Source of the DNA: Piscirickettsiaceae bacterium
GTDB lineage: Bacteria; Pseudomonadota; Gammaproteobacteria; Methylococcales; Cycloclasticaceae
Reading direction: 5' to 3'
Assembly (NCBI GenBank): GCA_002401365.1
Contig: NVSW01000009.1
Coordinates: forward strand, 1-19,426
DNA length: 19,426 nucleotides
In this document: piece after piece, positions 4,725 to 13,322 of the stretch
Layout: each line of letters starts with the position of its first letter
Position numbering within the stretch: the stretch's first letter is position 1
Translations under genes and position numbers: made by a program
Notes under the pieces: generated by a model
Seen by the model: only the letters and a program-made list of their open reading frames with translations
What the model was told of the DNA's origin: nothing
The model's database searches: none

Positions 4725-7544
4725 ATGACCAACTTACATCAGTTATTTAAAAGTACATCTGCACTAAACGGTGCAAATGCAAATTTTGTTGAGGACTTAT
4801 ACGAACAGTTTCTTAATGACCCCGATTCGGTTGACTCACAATGGCGTGAACAATTCAACTCAATTCGTTCCAGCTCTGAAACAGTTGATATCCCCCACTC
4901 CTCCATAAAAAAACATTTTGCTGATTTGGCGAAAGCACCTACCGGTGTGCGCGTTATTCAAGGTGGCAATTCCGCCGACCAGCTGGCAAAACAAGCCGCT
5001 GTTTCAAGGCTTATGAATGCTTATCGAATCAATGGTCATAAGCAAGCAAACGTCAACCCTCTAGAAACCACAGAGAAGCCATTAATTGCCGAGCTAGACA
5101 TCGCTTTTCATGGCTTAAGTGAACTAGACCTTAACACCAAGTTTGACACCGGCACATTGCACAACACACCTGAGCAATTGGCACTAAAAGATATTTTACC
5201 TATATTGCAAAGAACTTATTGCAGCAGTATTGGTGTTGAATACATGCACATCAGCAATACTGAAATGCGCTCATGGGTTAGGCGGCGTATGGAAGGCCCG
5301 CGCGGCCACTTAGACCTAACTGTCGAACAAAAAAAATGGCTACTGAAATTACTAACAGCCGCCGAGGGTATAGAAAACTATCTTCACAGAACCTATGTTG
5401 GACAAAAGCGTTTCTCTCTGGAAGGCGGTGAAAGCCTTATTCCTATGTTGGATGAAATGTTGCAACGTTGCGGCGAACATGGTGTTAAAGAAAGCGTTAT
5501 TGGTATGGCGCATCGTGGTAGATTAAATGTACTTGTTAATATTTTTGGTAAAAAACCGTCTATCCTTTTTGAAGAATTTGAAGGCAAACGTTCTGCATCG
5601 CCAACAAAAAAGGGTTCAGGTGATGTTAAATATCACATGGGTTTCTCATCCGATATAGCCACGCCAAGTGGTGACATGCATCTCGCATTAGCGTTTAACC
5701 CATCGCATCTAGAGATCATTAACCCAGTAGTTGAAGGCTCAGTGCGTGCAAGACAAGACAGGCGTGGAGAAACTGGAGAAGAGGAAGTAATAGCCATCCA
5801 GATACACGGAGATTCTGCCTTTTCTGGACAAGGCGTTGTCATGGAAACATTACAAATGTCTCGTACACGTGGTTATGGCACAGGTGGCACCATCCATATT
5901 GTCATTAATAACCAAGTGGGTTTTACTACTAGCAACCCTGCGGATACGCGTTCAACATTATATTGTACCGATGTCGCAAAAATGCTTGAAACACCCATCC
6001 TGCACTTTAATGCAGATGATCCAGAAGCCGTTTTATTTTCTGCTCAACTAGCCGTTGATTTCCGTAAAGAATTCAAACAAGACATCGTCTTGGATATGGT
6101 TTGCTATCGCCGACGTGGGCATAACGAAGCTGACGAACCGGCCGTTACCCAACCCCTCATGTACAAAACAATTCGTGCACTACCAACAACGCGTAAAATT
6201 TATGCCGATAGATTGGTTAATGAAGGCTCCATACCGGCTTCCGAACCCGCGGAACTTGAAGCAGATTACCGCTCATCGCTTGAAAAGGGAGAAATTGTAT
6301 CGCGCCCTATCCTTGAGCATAAAGTAAACCCCTTTGTAGCCAAATGGGATGCGTTGCTAAACAGCAAATGGGATGACCCATGCGACACTACGTTTCCAGC
6401 TAAAAAATTCCATGAGGTTTCTGAGTTAATGCTCAAGTTGCCTCCCGAGTTTGCCGTTCAAGCACGTGTTGAAAAAGTACTAGAAAGCAGAAAAAAAATG
6501 TCTGTAGGTGCGCAACCCATTGACTGGGGATATGCCGAAAACATGGCTTATGGAACATTATTAGCAACTAAACGCAATATTAGAATCACTGGGCAAGACG
6601 TTGGCCGAGGCACATTCTTCCATCGCCATGCCGTGCTTCATAACACCCAAAACGGTGAAACATATATCCCTGCTAGACACCTTTATCTTGAACAAGGAAA
6701 CTTTTCTCTATATGACTCTTTTCTCTCCGAAGAGGCCGTTTTAGGTTTTGAATACGGCTACTCCACAACGGAACCAGATGACCTTGTTATTTGGGAAGCT
6801 CAATTTGGTGACTTTGCCAACGGCGCACAAGTCCTCGTTGATCAGTTTATTAGTTCCGGTGAAACTAAATGGGGGCGTTTATGCGGCCTAGTTATGTTAT
6901 TGCCTCATGGTTATGAAGGACAAGGACCAGAGCATTCTTCGGCTCGATTAGAACGTTATTTACAGCTTTGTGCGGAACATAATATGCAGGTTTGCGTGCC
7001 ATCTACACCCGCACAAATATTTCATTTGCTGCGCAGGCAGTCATTGAGCTTTTTCCGCAAACCACTCATAGTAATGAGCCCAAAGAGCCTCTTAAGGCAT
7101 AAGCTCGCCACATCTACACTTGAAGAATTAACCAACGGCACCTTTCAACCATTGATACAAGAAACAGACGATATTGATGCGAAAAAAGTAACACGCGTTG
7201 TCGTTTGTTCTGGCAAAGTGTACTACGACTTACTTGAGCAACGTCGTGCAGACAAGCTTGACCATGTCGCCATACTAAGAGCAGAACAACTGTACCCATT
7301 TCCAATCGATGAACTCCAAGCATCATTCAAACAATATCCTAAAATGAAGCAGCTTGTATGGTGTCAAGAAGAACCGATGAACCAGGGCGCTTGGTATCAA
7401 ATTAGACACCGCTTCTTTGATTTACTGAGCAAAAAACTTGAATTGAAATATGCTGGGCGTGAGATGTCTGCGTCCCCTGCTGTTGGCCAATTTAGCTTAC
7501 ATGTTGAACAACAACAAAAACTTATTCACGAAGCACTTTATTAA
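4725..7544 (+). CDS. sucA: 2-oxoglutarate dehydrogenase E1 component
   Basis: SucA is the ThDP-dependent E1 of the 2-oxoglutarate dehydrogenase complex; it decarboxylates 2-oxoglutarate and passes the succinyl group to the lipoyl arm of SucB in the TCA cycle. The 939-residue product matches the family length. The N-terminal segment NGANANFVEDLYEQF and DPDSVD is the usual docking region. GMAHRGRLNVL (about residue 260) and HGDSAFSGQG with INNQVGFTT (about 361-395) form the ThDP and metal site; HEGQGPEHSSAR-like GYEGQGPEHSSARLER is in the C-terminal transketolase-like half. ATG 4725 is preferred over TTG 4722; no good Shine-Dalgarno is visible and conserved sequence begins too early for a later start. 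sucB follows after 31 bp. Confidence 0.98.
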   Translation: MTNLHQLFKSTSALNGANANFVEDLYEQFLNDPDSVDSQWREQFNSIRSSSETVDIPHSSIKKHFADLAKAPTGVRVIQGGNSADQLAKQAAVSRLMNAYRINGHKQANVNPLETTEKPLIAELDIAFHGLSELDLNTKFDTGTLHNTPEQLALKDILPILQRTYCSSIGVEYMHISNTEMRSWVRRRMEGPRGHLDLTVEQKKWLLKLLTAAEGIENYLHRTYVGQKRFSLEGGESLIPMLDEMLQRCGEHGVKESVIGMAHRGRLNVLVNIFGKKPSILFEEFEGKRSASPTKKGSGDVKYHMGFSSDIATPSGDMHLALAFNPSHLEIINPVVEGSVRARQDRRGETGEEEVIAIQIHGDSAFSGQGVVMETLQMSRTRGYGTGGTIHIVINNQVGFTTSNPADTRSTLYCTDVAKMLETPILHFNADDPEAVLFSAQLAVDFRKEFKQDIVLDMVCYRRRGHNEADEPAVTQPLMYKTIRALPTTRKIYADRLVNEGSIPASEPAELEADYRSSLEKGEIVSRPILEHKVNPFVAKWDALLNSKWDDPCDTTFPAKKFHEVSELMLKLPPEFAVQARVEKVLESRKKMSVGAQPIDWGYAENMAYGTLLATKRNIRITGQDVGRGTFFHRHAVLHNTQNGETYIPARHLYLEQGNFSLYDSFLSEEAVLGFEYGYSTTEPDDLVIWEAQFGDFANGAQVLVDQFISSGETKWGRLCGLVMLLPHGYEGQGPEHSSARLERYLQLCAEHNMQVCVPSTPAQIFHLLRRQSLSFFRKPLIVMSPKSLLRHKLATSTLEELTNGTFQPLIQETDDIDAKKVTRVVVCSGKVYYDLLEQRRADKLDHVAILRAEQLYPFPIDELQASFKQYPKMKQLVWCQEEPMNQGAWYQIRHRFFDLLSKKLELKYAGREMSASPAVGQFSLHVEQQQKLIHEALY

Positions 7545-7575
7545 TGAAAATTGACTTTAAAAAAGGAATAAAACA

Positions 7576-8829
7576 ATGAACATTGAAGTCGTAGTACCTA
7601 GCCTCCCAGAATCAGTTGCAGATGCCACGTTAGTCACTTGGCATAAAAAGGCTGGCGACACCATCTTAAAGGATGAAAACCTTGTTGACCTAGAAACCGA
7701 TAAGGTTGTACTGGAAGTGCCTGCATTAGCAGATGGTATTCTTGCCGAAATTATTGAACCCGAAGGGTCAATCGTACTAGGCGGCCAACTTATCGCACGT
7801 ATTGAAGAAGGATCAGTGTTAGCCACTGTGCCAAACCTAGAAGCTGCCAAAGTTGAGCCGTCAGTCGTCGCGTTGCCAGTAGAGAAAAATTCGGGTTCAA
7901 CAGCCGCGCTTAGCCCAGCGGTTAGGAAATTAGTTGCTGAGCATGGTCTTGATACTAACAACATTGTAGCAACCGGCAAGGGTGGCAGAATCACTAAAAC
8001 AGATATCCTTAATTATTTAAAGCTTGGTTCCAGTCAGTCAGAAACTATAACATCTGTTGTCACTAGCTCTACACTTACACCAAACACAGCAAGCGACGTA
8101 ACATCTCTCCCTATTCTTCCATCCAGCGATAGAGCAGAACAACGCGTACCAATGACTCGCCTGCGTGCAAAGGTTGCCGAAAGGTTAATTCAAGCACAAC
8201 AAAACACGGCCATGTTAACAACATTTAACGAAGTTAACATGCAACCCATTATGGATATTCGCAGTAAATATAAAGAAACATTCGTGAAAGTTCACGAAAC
8301 AAAACTTGGCTTTATGTCATTCTTCGTAAAAGCTGTGGTTGAATCACTAAAATTATTCCCGTCTGTCAATGCCTCTGTCGATGAAAACGACATCATTTAT
8401 CATGGTTACTACGACATTGGCATTGCCGTATCATCACCTCGCGGCCTTGTCGTTCCAGTATTACGAGATGCCGACCTTAAAAACTTCGCCGCTATCGAAA
8501 GCGGCATTGCAGCATTCGGTCAAAAAGCACTGGATGGAAAGCTCGGCTTAGACGATTTAACCGGTGGCACATTTACCATAACAAATGGGGGTGTTTTTGG
8601 CTCCATGATGTCAACGCCGATTTTAAACCCTCCACAAAGTGCTATCTTAGGTATGCACGCAATTAAGCAACGCGTGATGGTTGAGAAGGGAGAAATGATC
8701 ATACGCCCGATGATGTATCTCGCCCTTTCATATGATCACCGCATCATTGATGGTAAGGAAGCCGTTTCATTTTTGGTCACCATTAAAGACTTCCTAGAAG
8801 ATCCATCTCGATTATTACTGAACGTATAA
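7576..8829 (+). CDS. sucB: 2-oxoglutarate dehydrogenase E2, dihydrolipoyl succinyltransferase
   Basis: SucB forms the core of the complex and transfers the succinyl group from its lipoyl arm to CoA. The 417-residue product has a lipoyl domain (residues 1-78) with the lipoylated lysine K43 in ETDKVVLEV, a flexible linker, a peripheral-subunit-binding domain (about 112-149, SPAVRKLVAEHGLD), a second Ser/Thr-rich linker, and a catalytic acyltransferase domain from about 190 to the end. The catalytic His388 and Asp392 lie in SYDHRIIDGKEA. There is a single lipoyl domain, as usual for SucB. The ATG is preceded by AAAGGA. It is the middle gene of sucA-sucB-lpd, with short gaps on both sides. Confidence 0.98.
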   Translation: MNIEVVVPSLPESVADATLVTWHKKAGDTILKDENLVDLETDKVVLEVPALADGILAEIIEPEGSIVLGGQLIARIEEGSVLATVPNLEAAKVEPSVVALPVEKNSGSTAALSPAVRKLVAEHGLDTNNIVATGKGGRITKTDILNYLKLGSSQSETITSVVTSSTLTPNTASDVTSLPILPSSDRAEQRVPMTRLRAKVAERLIQAQQNTAMLTTFNEVNMQPIMDIRSKYKETFVKVHETKLGFMSFFVKAVVESLKLFPSVNASVDENDIIYHGYYDIGIAVSSPRGLVVPVLRDADLKNFAAIESGIAAFGQKALDGKLGLDDLTGGTFTITNGGVFGSMMSTPILNPPQSAILGMHAIKQRVMVEKGEMIIRPMMYLALSYDHRIIDGKEAVSFLVTIKDFLEDPSRLLLNV

Positions 8830-8848
8830 AGCATATTTTGGAGTTGTT

Positions 8849-10279
8849 ATGAGTACAGAAAAAAAGTTTGATGTTGTGATAATTGGCGGCGGCCCTGGTG
8901 GCTACGTTGCAGCAATTAGATGCGCTCAATTAGGCCTTAACACAGCCTGCGTAGATGATTTCTCAGACAAAAACAACAAAGCATCGCTTGGCGGCACATG
9001 CCTTAACGTTGGCTGTATTCCGTCTAAAGCATTACTCGAATCATCACACCACTACGAGCAACTAACACGTGGCCTTGATAACCATGGAATAAAAGTCAGC
9101 GGTGTTAAAATGGATGTTCCGGCGATGATCAAAAACAAGGATGAAATTGTAGGTCGTTTAACCGGCGGAATTGCAGGTTTGTTCAAAGCCAATAAAGTGA
9201 CTAGTTTTCACGGTCGCGGCAAACTGTTGGCTGGTAAAAAAGTCGAAATTTTATCGGCTAAAAAGAAAACGGTCCTCTCGGCAGACAGTATTATTTTAGC
9301 AACAGGCTCAAGCCCAATAGATATTGCATCAGCCCCTGTTGATAACAAAAATATTGTCGATTCAACCGGTGCCTTAGATTTTGATAAAACACCAAAGACA
9401 TTGGGCATCATCGGCGCTGGCGTTATTGGCTTAGAGCTTGGAAGTGTGTGGAAGCGATTAGGCTCAGAGGTCACATTACTTGAAGCACAAGATGAATTTT
9501 TACCAGCCGCTGATAAGAAAATTGCCGCTGAAGCAAAACGTCAATTTAAAAAACAAGGCCTTGATATTAAAATGAGTGCTCGCGTCACTAAAGCGACACC
9601 AAAAGGCAAAAAAGTAGTGGTGCAATACGAAGACAATACCGGTGAGCACAGCATTGAATTAGATAAACTCATCGTATCCGTTGGCCGCCGGCCCAATACC
9701 GAACATTTATTTGCCCCCGAAGCCCCTATCGAACTTGATGAACGCGGCTTTGTAGAAGTCGATGAAATATGGCAAACCAATCAGGCAGGCGTCTATGCCA
9801 TTGGTGACTTAATACGCGGCCCTATGCTTGCTCATAAGGCATCAGAGGAAGGCGTTGCCGTTGCCGAAGTAATTTATGGTGAAGAGCCAGACATTAACTA
9901 CGATGTCATTCCTAGTGTTATTTATACCAGCCCGGAAATAGCTTGGGTCGGTCAAACAGAGCAACAATTAACGTCTGCTGGGATTAAAATAAAAATCGGC
10001 ACATTCCCATTCAGTGCCAGCGGTCGAGCTCAAGCCTTAGGTGATACCACGGGTATGGTTAAAATGATTTCCAGTGAAGAAACTGATGAAATCCTTGGTG
10101 TCCACATTATTGGCCCACAGGCTTCAGAATTGATCGCAGAAGCCGTATTAGCAATGGAATATTCAGCCAGTACCGAAGATATTGCTTTAACCATTCACGC
10201 ACACCCAACCTTATCTGAAGCGCTTCATGAAGCAGCCCTAGCTGTCGACAACCGCGCTATCCATATACCCAATAGATAA
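8849..10279 (+). CDS. lpd: Dihydrolipoyl dehydrogenase (E3)
   Basis: E3 reoxidises the dihydrolipoyl arm of SucB and reduces NAD+. The 476-residue flavoprotein has the FAD-binding glycine motif GGGPGGYVAA (residues 13-22), the redox disulfide Cys51-Cys56 in GGTCLNVGCIPSK, the NAD-binding motif GAGVIGLELGSVW, the second FAD motif VYAIGDLIRGPMLAHKA, and the catalytic His452-Glu457 pair in HAHPTLSEALHEAA. Length is normal for the family. GGAG stands just before the ATG. It is the last gene of the operon: sucC and sucD, which follow in many relatives, are not here, and a long hairpin follows within 12 bp. This E3 could also serve other 2-oxoacid dehydrogenases and the glycine cleavage system. Confidence 0.98.
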   Translation: MSTEKKFDVVIIGGGPGGYVAAIRCAQLGLNTACVDDFSDKNNKASLGGTCLNVGCIPSKALLESSHHYEQLTRGLDNHGIKVSGVKMDVPAMIKNKDEIVGRLTGGIAGLFKANKVTSFHGRGKLLAGKKVEILSAKKKTVLSADSIILATGSSPIDIASAPVDNKNIVDSTGALDFDKTPKTLGIIGAGVIGLELGSVWKRLGSEVTLLEAQDEFLPAADKKIAAEAKRQFKKQGLDIKMSARVTKATPKGKKVVVQYEDNTGEHSIELDKLIVSVGRRPNTEHLFAPEAPIELDERGFVEVDEIWQTNQAGVYAIGDLIRGPMLAHKASEEGVAVAEVIYGEEPDINYDVIPSVIYTSPEIAWVGQTEQQLTSAGIKIKIGTFPFSASGRAQALGDTTGMVKMISSEETDEILGVHIIGPQASELIAEAVLAMEYSASTEDIALTIHAHPTLSEALHEAALAVDNRAIHIPNR

Positions 10280-10289
10280 AGCCCTTCTC

Positions 10290-10329
10290 AAACACTCTCT
10301 CGTTAACATCGAATAAGGAGAGAGTGTTT
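10290..10329 (+). terminator. Terminator hairpin after lpd
   Basis: AAACACTCTCTC (10290-10301) and GAGAGAGTGTTT (10318-10329) are a perfect 12-bp inverted repeat with a 16-base loop. The following TTTAATTTAA is only partly T-rich, so it may be an imperfect intrinsic terminator. Its place just after the last suc gene supports transcription termination. Confidence 0.75.
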
Positions 10330-10645
10330 AATTTAAGCAGCACCAGCCATGTTAAAAATTAATAATTGGCTTATAAGTTTATTTTTAAACCAACTCATAA
10401 TTCAAATAATTCATTGATTTACATGGGTTATTTAACCCTATTCATTGCTTCTACCCTTCAACTCCTTATTTTTAATGACTTTAATTTAAAAATAATGCTT
10501 TACATATAATTAACAATCGATTAATTTATTAATCAAATTTGGCAACATACTAGATATATTAACTATAACTTATTGTTTTTTAAGTATATCCGTAACTGTC
10601 AATATTTTGACGAATAACCTGTTAACTATAAAAAAGGCTTGAAAA
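10330..10645. other. AT-rich intergenic region, probable promoter region of the ThDP-enzyme operon
   Basis: No ORF or RNA gene was recognised here. The DNA is markedly AT-rich and carries several small inverted repeats: GGGTT-N4-AACCC (10425-10438), GATTAAT-TT-ATTAATC (10519-10534) and GTCAA-N4-TTGAC (10598-10611). A possible promoter is TTGGCA (10539-10544) with TATAAC (10564-10569), but the 19-base spacing is long. AAGG at about ten bases before the ATG at 10646 is the likely ribosome-binding site. Confidence 0.5.
10519..10534. repeat. Palindrome GATTAATTTATTAATC, possible operator
   Basis: This is a perfect 7-bp inverted repeat with a 2-bp centre, ending four bases before a TTGGCA that could be a -35 box for the downstream operon. 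The position suits an activator or repressor dimer. In such AT-rich DNA a chance palindrome is possible. Confidence 0.35.
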
Positions 10646-12484
10646 ATGTCGACAGTCGTTTCAGAATTAATAAAAATTGAACAAACCAATACCTGTGACC
10701 TACTACTCCATTACCTAGAACAACTAGGCGTTGAATATATTTTCGGTATTCCTGGTGGCGCAATTGAGCCTCTTTATAATGCACTAGCAAAAAGTGAACA
10801 ACGTGGCGGTATAAGAGCTATCACAGCACGCCACGAAACGGGGGCTGTTTTTATGGCGGATGCCTATGCCAGAAATACTGGAAAATTGGGCGTTTGCTGC
10901 TCAACCACTGGGCCTGGTGCTACTAATATGATTACCGGTATTGCCTCTTCTTATGAAAACAATACGCCCTTGCTCATTATTACGCCTCAAGTTCCGCAAG
11001 ATAAACAAGGAAGAAGAGCATTTCAAGATTCAGGAGACACAAGTACAAATATTCTTGGCATGTTCAGGTTCTGCACTCGTTATAACAGCTCCGTAACCCA
11101 TATTGGTCAGTTCCAACACAAGTTTTTCTCTGCTATTCGAGCAGCTTATGGGAGCCCAAATGGACCAGTTCACTTAAGTATTCCGAGTGATGTACTTAAA
11201 GCCAAACCAATCTCTACTATTAAAGATATAAATACAGCCAATCTTTTAAGGCGCCCTATTTTAAAAGATGACCATGCAATAGGCGCACTACTGAAAGAAA
11301 TTAATAATGCTAAAAATATAGTTTTTGTCGTTGGCTCTGGTTCGCAATGTTCTGTAAGCCTAATACTAAAATGCGTTACTCAATTAAATGCAAAATTTGT
11401 ATCCACGCCCAATGGTAAAGCGTTTGTGAATCCTTACCATTCTTCCTATTATGGCGTTATTGGTTTCGCAGGTCATAAAAGCGCTACTGAAATACTAAAA
11501 GACAAGTCAACTGATTTGGTTATTGCAATAGGAACTTCGTTTGGTGAATTTACAAGCAATTCTTGGGATTCAACCACGCTATTGAATAATAAACTCATTC
11601 ACATTGATGACATTGATGACCATTTTAGCCGCACCGCCATGGCAAAACTTCACGTTGGTGGCGATATACCCACTATCTTGGAAGCCATACTTGCCCAAGA
11701 ATGCAGTTCTGCAGTCAAACGTGTTGACGCACATATCAAGGAAGTAAAGTCCGTCATTGATAAAACAATGTTATTTGTGCAAAAACACCGTGATACTATG
11801 CAGTTAATGAATTTTAGTGTTGACGAACCAAATAAGGCCTCGAATACTTCCTCCCCTCTGAAACCACAGTATTTAATGAGCAGGCTTACTAAAATCTTTC
11901 CTATCAATACAAGGTACATAGCTGATATTGGTAATAGCTTTGTATGGGCAATTCACTACCTTAACCCTTATGACAGAAGAATAAATCAACGTCGTACTTC
12001 CAAACGTATTGACAATGGTAGGCGACAAGCTGATGCAGGATTAATTCAAATTTGTACTGAATTTTGTTCAATGGGCTGGGGTATTGGCGGTGCTATTGGA
12101 ACAGCCCTTGCTCACCCTAAAGACCCTGTCGTTTGTATTGTTGGTGATGGTAGCTTTTTAATGTCTGGCCAAGAAATTACAGTCGCCTTGCAAGAGAAAT
12201 TAAATGTGATATTTCTAATTATGAACGACCAACAACTAGGCATGGTAAAACATGGGCAACATTTAAATCATGTGGCTGACACTGGGAACAAATTACCAAA
12301 TATTAGTTATGCACTTATGGGCTCTGCTATGGGAATTATGAGCAATACTATAGAAACCGCTAATGACCTTAACAACCTAAACATTGACGCTATATGTAAG
12401 CGCAATGGCCCTACTATTCTAGATGTTCGTATCGACCCCAATGAAACACCCCCAATGTCCTCAAGATTAAAAGGTCTAACTTAA
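10646..12484 (+). CDS. Acetolactate-synthase-like ThDP-dependent enzyme of unknown substrate
   Basis: This belongs to the acetolactate synthase/pyruvate decarboxylase superfamily, whose members make or break C-C bonds next to a carbonyl using thiamine diphosphate. The 612-residue product has the N-terminal pyrimidine-binding domain with the catalytic glutamate E64 (ARHETGAVFMADAYAR), a central domain with GTSFGEFTSNSWD in the place where acetolactate synthases have a GxRFDDR-like loop, and a C-terminal pyrophosphate domain with the GDG...N motif (G500-D501-G502, N527). Length slightly exceeds the usual 550-590 residues; an Arg-rich stretch at 444-460 precedes SMGWGIGGAIG. No ilvN/ilvH regulatory subunit gene adjoins it, so a role in valine/isoleucine synthesis is unlikely. 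It starts an apparent operon with two citrate-synthase-like genes; the reaction is not known. Confidence 0.88.
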   Translation: MSTVVSELIKIEQTNTCDLLLHYLEQLGVEYIFGIPGGAIEPLYNALAKSEQRGGIRAITARHETGAVFMADAYARNTGKLGVCCSTTGPGATNMITGIASSYENNTPLLIITPQVPQDKQGRRAFQDSGDTSTNILGMFRFCTRYNSSVTHIGQFQHKFFSAIRAAYGSPNGPVHLSIPSDVLKAKPISTIKDINTANLLRRPILKDDHAIGALLKEINNAKNIVFVVGSGSQCSVSLILKCVTQLNAKFVSTPNGKAFVNPYHSSYYGVIGFAGHKSATEILKDKSTDLVIAIGTSFGEFTSNSWDSTTLLNNKLIHIDDIDDHFSRTAMAKLHVGGDIPTILEAILAQECSSAVKRVDAHIKEVKSVIDKTMLFVQKHRDTMQLMNFSVDEPNKASNTSSPLKPQYLMSRLTKIFPINTRYIADIGNSFVWAIHYLNPYDRRINQRRTSKRIDNGRRQADAGLIQICTEFCSMGWGIGGAIGTALAHPKDPVVCIVGDGSFLMSGQEITVALQEKLNVIFLIMNDQQLGMVKHGQHLNHVADTGNKLPNISYALMGSAMGIMSNTIETANDLNNLNIDAICKRNGPTILDVRIDPNETPPMSSRLKGLT

Positions 12485-12485
12485 A

Positions 12486-13322
12486 ATGCCTATCCAACAA
12501 GAAAAAATCAGCACCAAAATTTGGTACGAAGAAGAAGAGCCGAACAACCCATTTGCTGCGAACGCTTGTTATTGCTCAGGCTATGACGTTTATGGTGACT
12601 TATTAGGCAAGGTGTCTTGGCCTGAATACATTTACTTATTATTTAAGCTAGAAAAGCCGCAACCGTGGCAATCTAAATTATTGGAATCCATCGCGATTGC
12701 AATTGCTAACCCAGGCCCTCGCGATTTAAGCGTACGCGCTGCCATGAACGGTGGTGTTGGTGGGTCAACTGCCGCCTCATGCTTAATGGCTGCATTAGCC
12801 CCCGGCGCGGGTAAAAACGGTGGTGCTCGCGAGGTTTACCAAGTCATGCGCTTATGGCAACAATGCCAATTTGACTTAGCACTTTGGCAGCAAAAATTAT
12901 CTAACTATGAAGATGAAAAAACTGTTGAAGTTTGGCCTGCCAGTGAACATACCCCAGGCTTTGATCCCTATGGCGCAAGCTGCACAACGCCCGTATTACA
13001 AACATTACAACACTTAACACGTACTTATTCTGATGGTGCCTTAGCTTATCTATCAAGTAACCGCAAGCAACTAGAGCAATATGCCGATTGCCCACTGGGT
13101 ATGACCGGTGTTATCGCAGCAGCTTTTACAGACCTAGAGTTTAGCGACGAACAAGCCGAAATATTATTTTTGTTACTTCGCTTGCCCGGTGCCGCTGTGC
13201 ATTCGCTTGAACAAAAGAAATCTGGCTGGCGTAAATACCCATTTTTTGGTGATGGCTTAACGCTCACTAATGACCCTGGTCCGGTTAGTAAAAAAACACC
13301 ATTAACGGACGTAGTGGTATGA
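12486..13322 (+). CDS. Citrate-synthase-fold protein A (citryl-CoA-lyase-like), catalytic triad replaced
   Basis: The 278-residue product resembles the short citrate synthase/citryl-CoA lyase family: SGYDVYGDLLGKVSWPEYIYLL, shown by GYDVYGDLLGKVSW, near residues 32-46, a GGAREVY segment at 112-118, PGFDPYG at 157-163, and LPGAAVHSLEQ at 233-243, which matches the conserved helix with GWIAHW/AAHxxEE in the family. By eye alignment, the first catalytic His (usual HGGA) is N111, the GFGHP His is missing (PGFDPYG), and the catalytic Asp (usual NVDG) is T207. It may therefore not do citrate-synthase chemistry. It begins one base after the ThDP gene and overlaps the next gene by ATGA. The Shine-Dalgarno is weak, consistent with translational coupling. 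Confidence 0.82.
   Translation: MPIQQEKISTKIWYEEEEPNNPFAANACYCSGYDVYGDLLGKVSWPEYIYLLFKLEKPQPWQSKLLESIAIAIANPGPRDLSVRAAMNGGVGGSTAASCLMAALAPGAGKNGGAREVYQVMRLWQQCQFDLALWQQKLSNYEDEKTVEVWPASEHTPGFDPYGASCTTPVLQTLQHLTRTYSDGALAYLSSNRKQLEQYADCPLGMTGVIAAAFTDLEFSDEQAEILFLLLRLPGAAVHSLEQKKSGWRKYPFFGDGLTLTNDPGPVSKKTPLTDVVV

Noticed and set aside
7557..7994. Minus-strand ORF of 145 codons opposite the start of sucB
   Set aside because: It lies opposite the well-supported lipoyl and E3-binding domains of SucB; its low-complexity Ser/Thr/Ala composition is typical of an antisense shadow.
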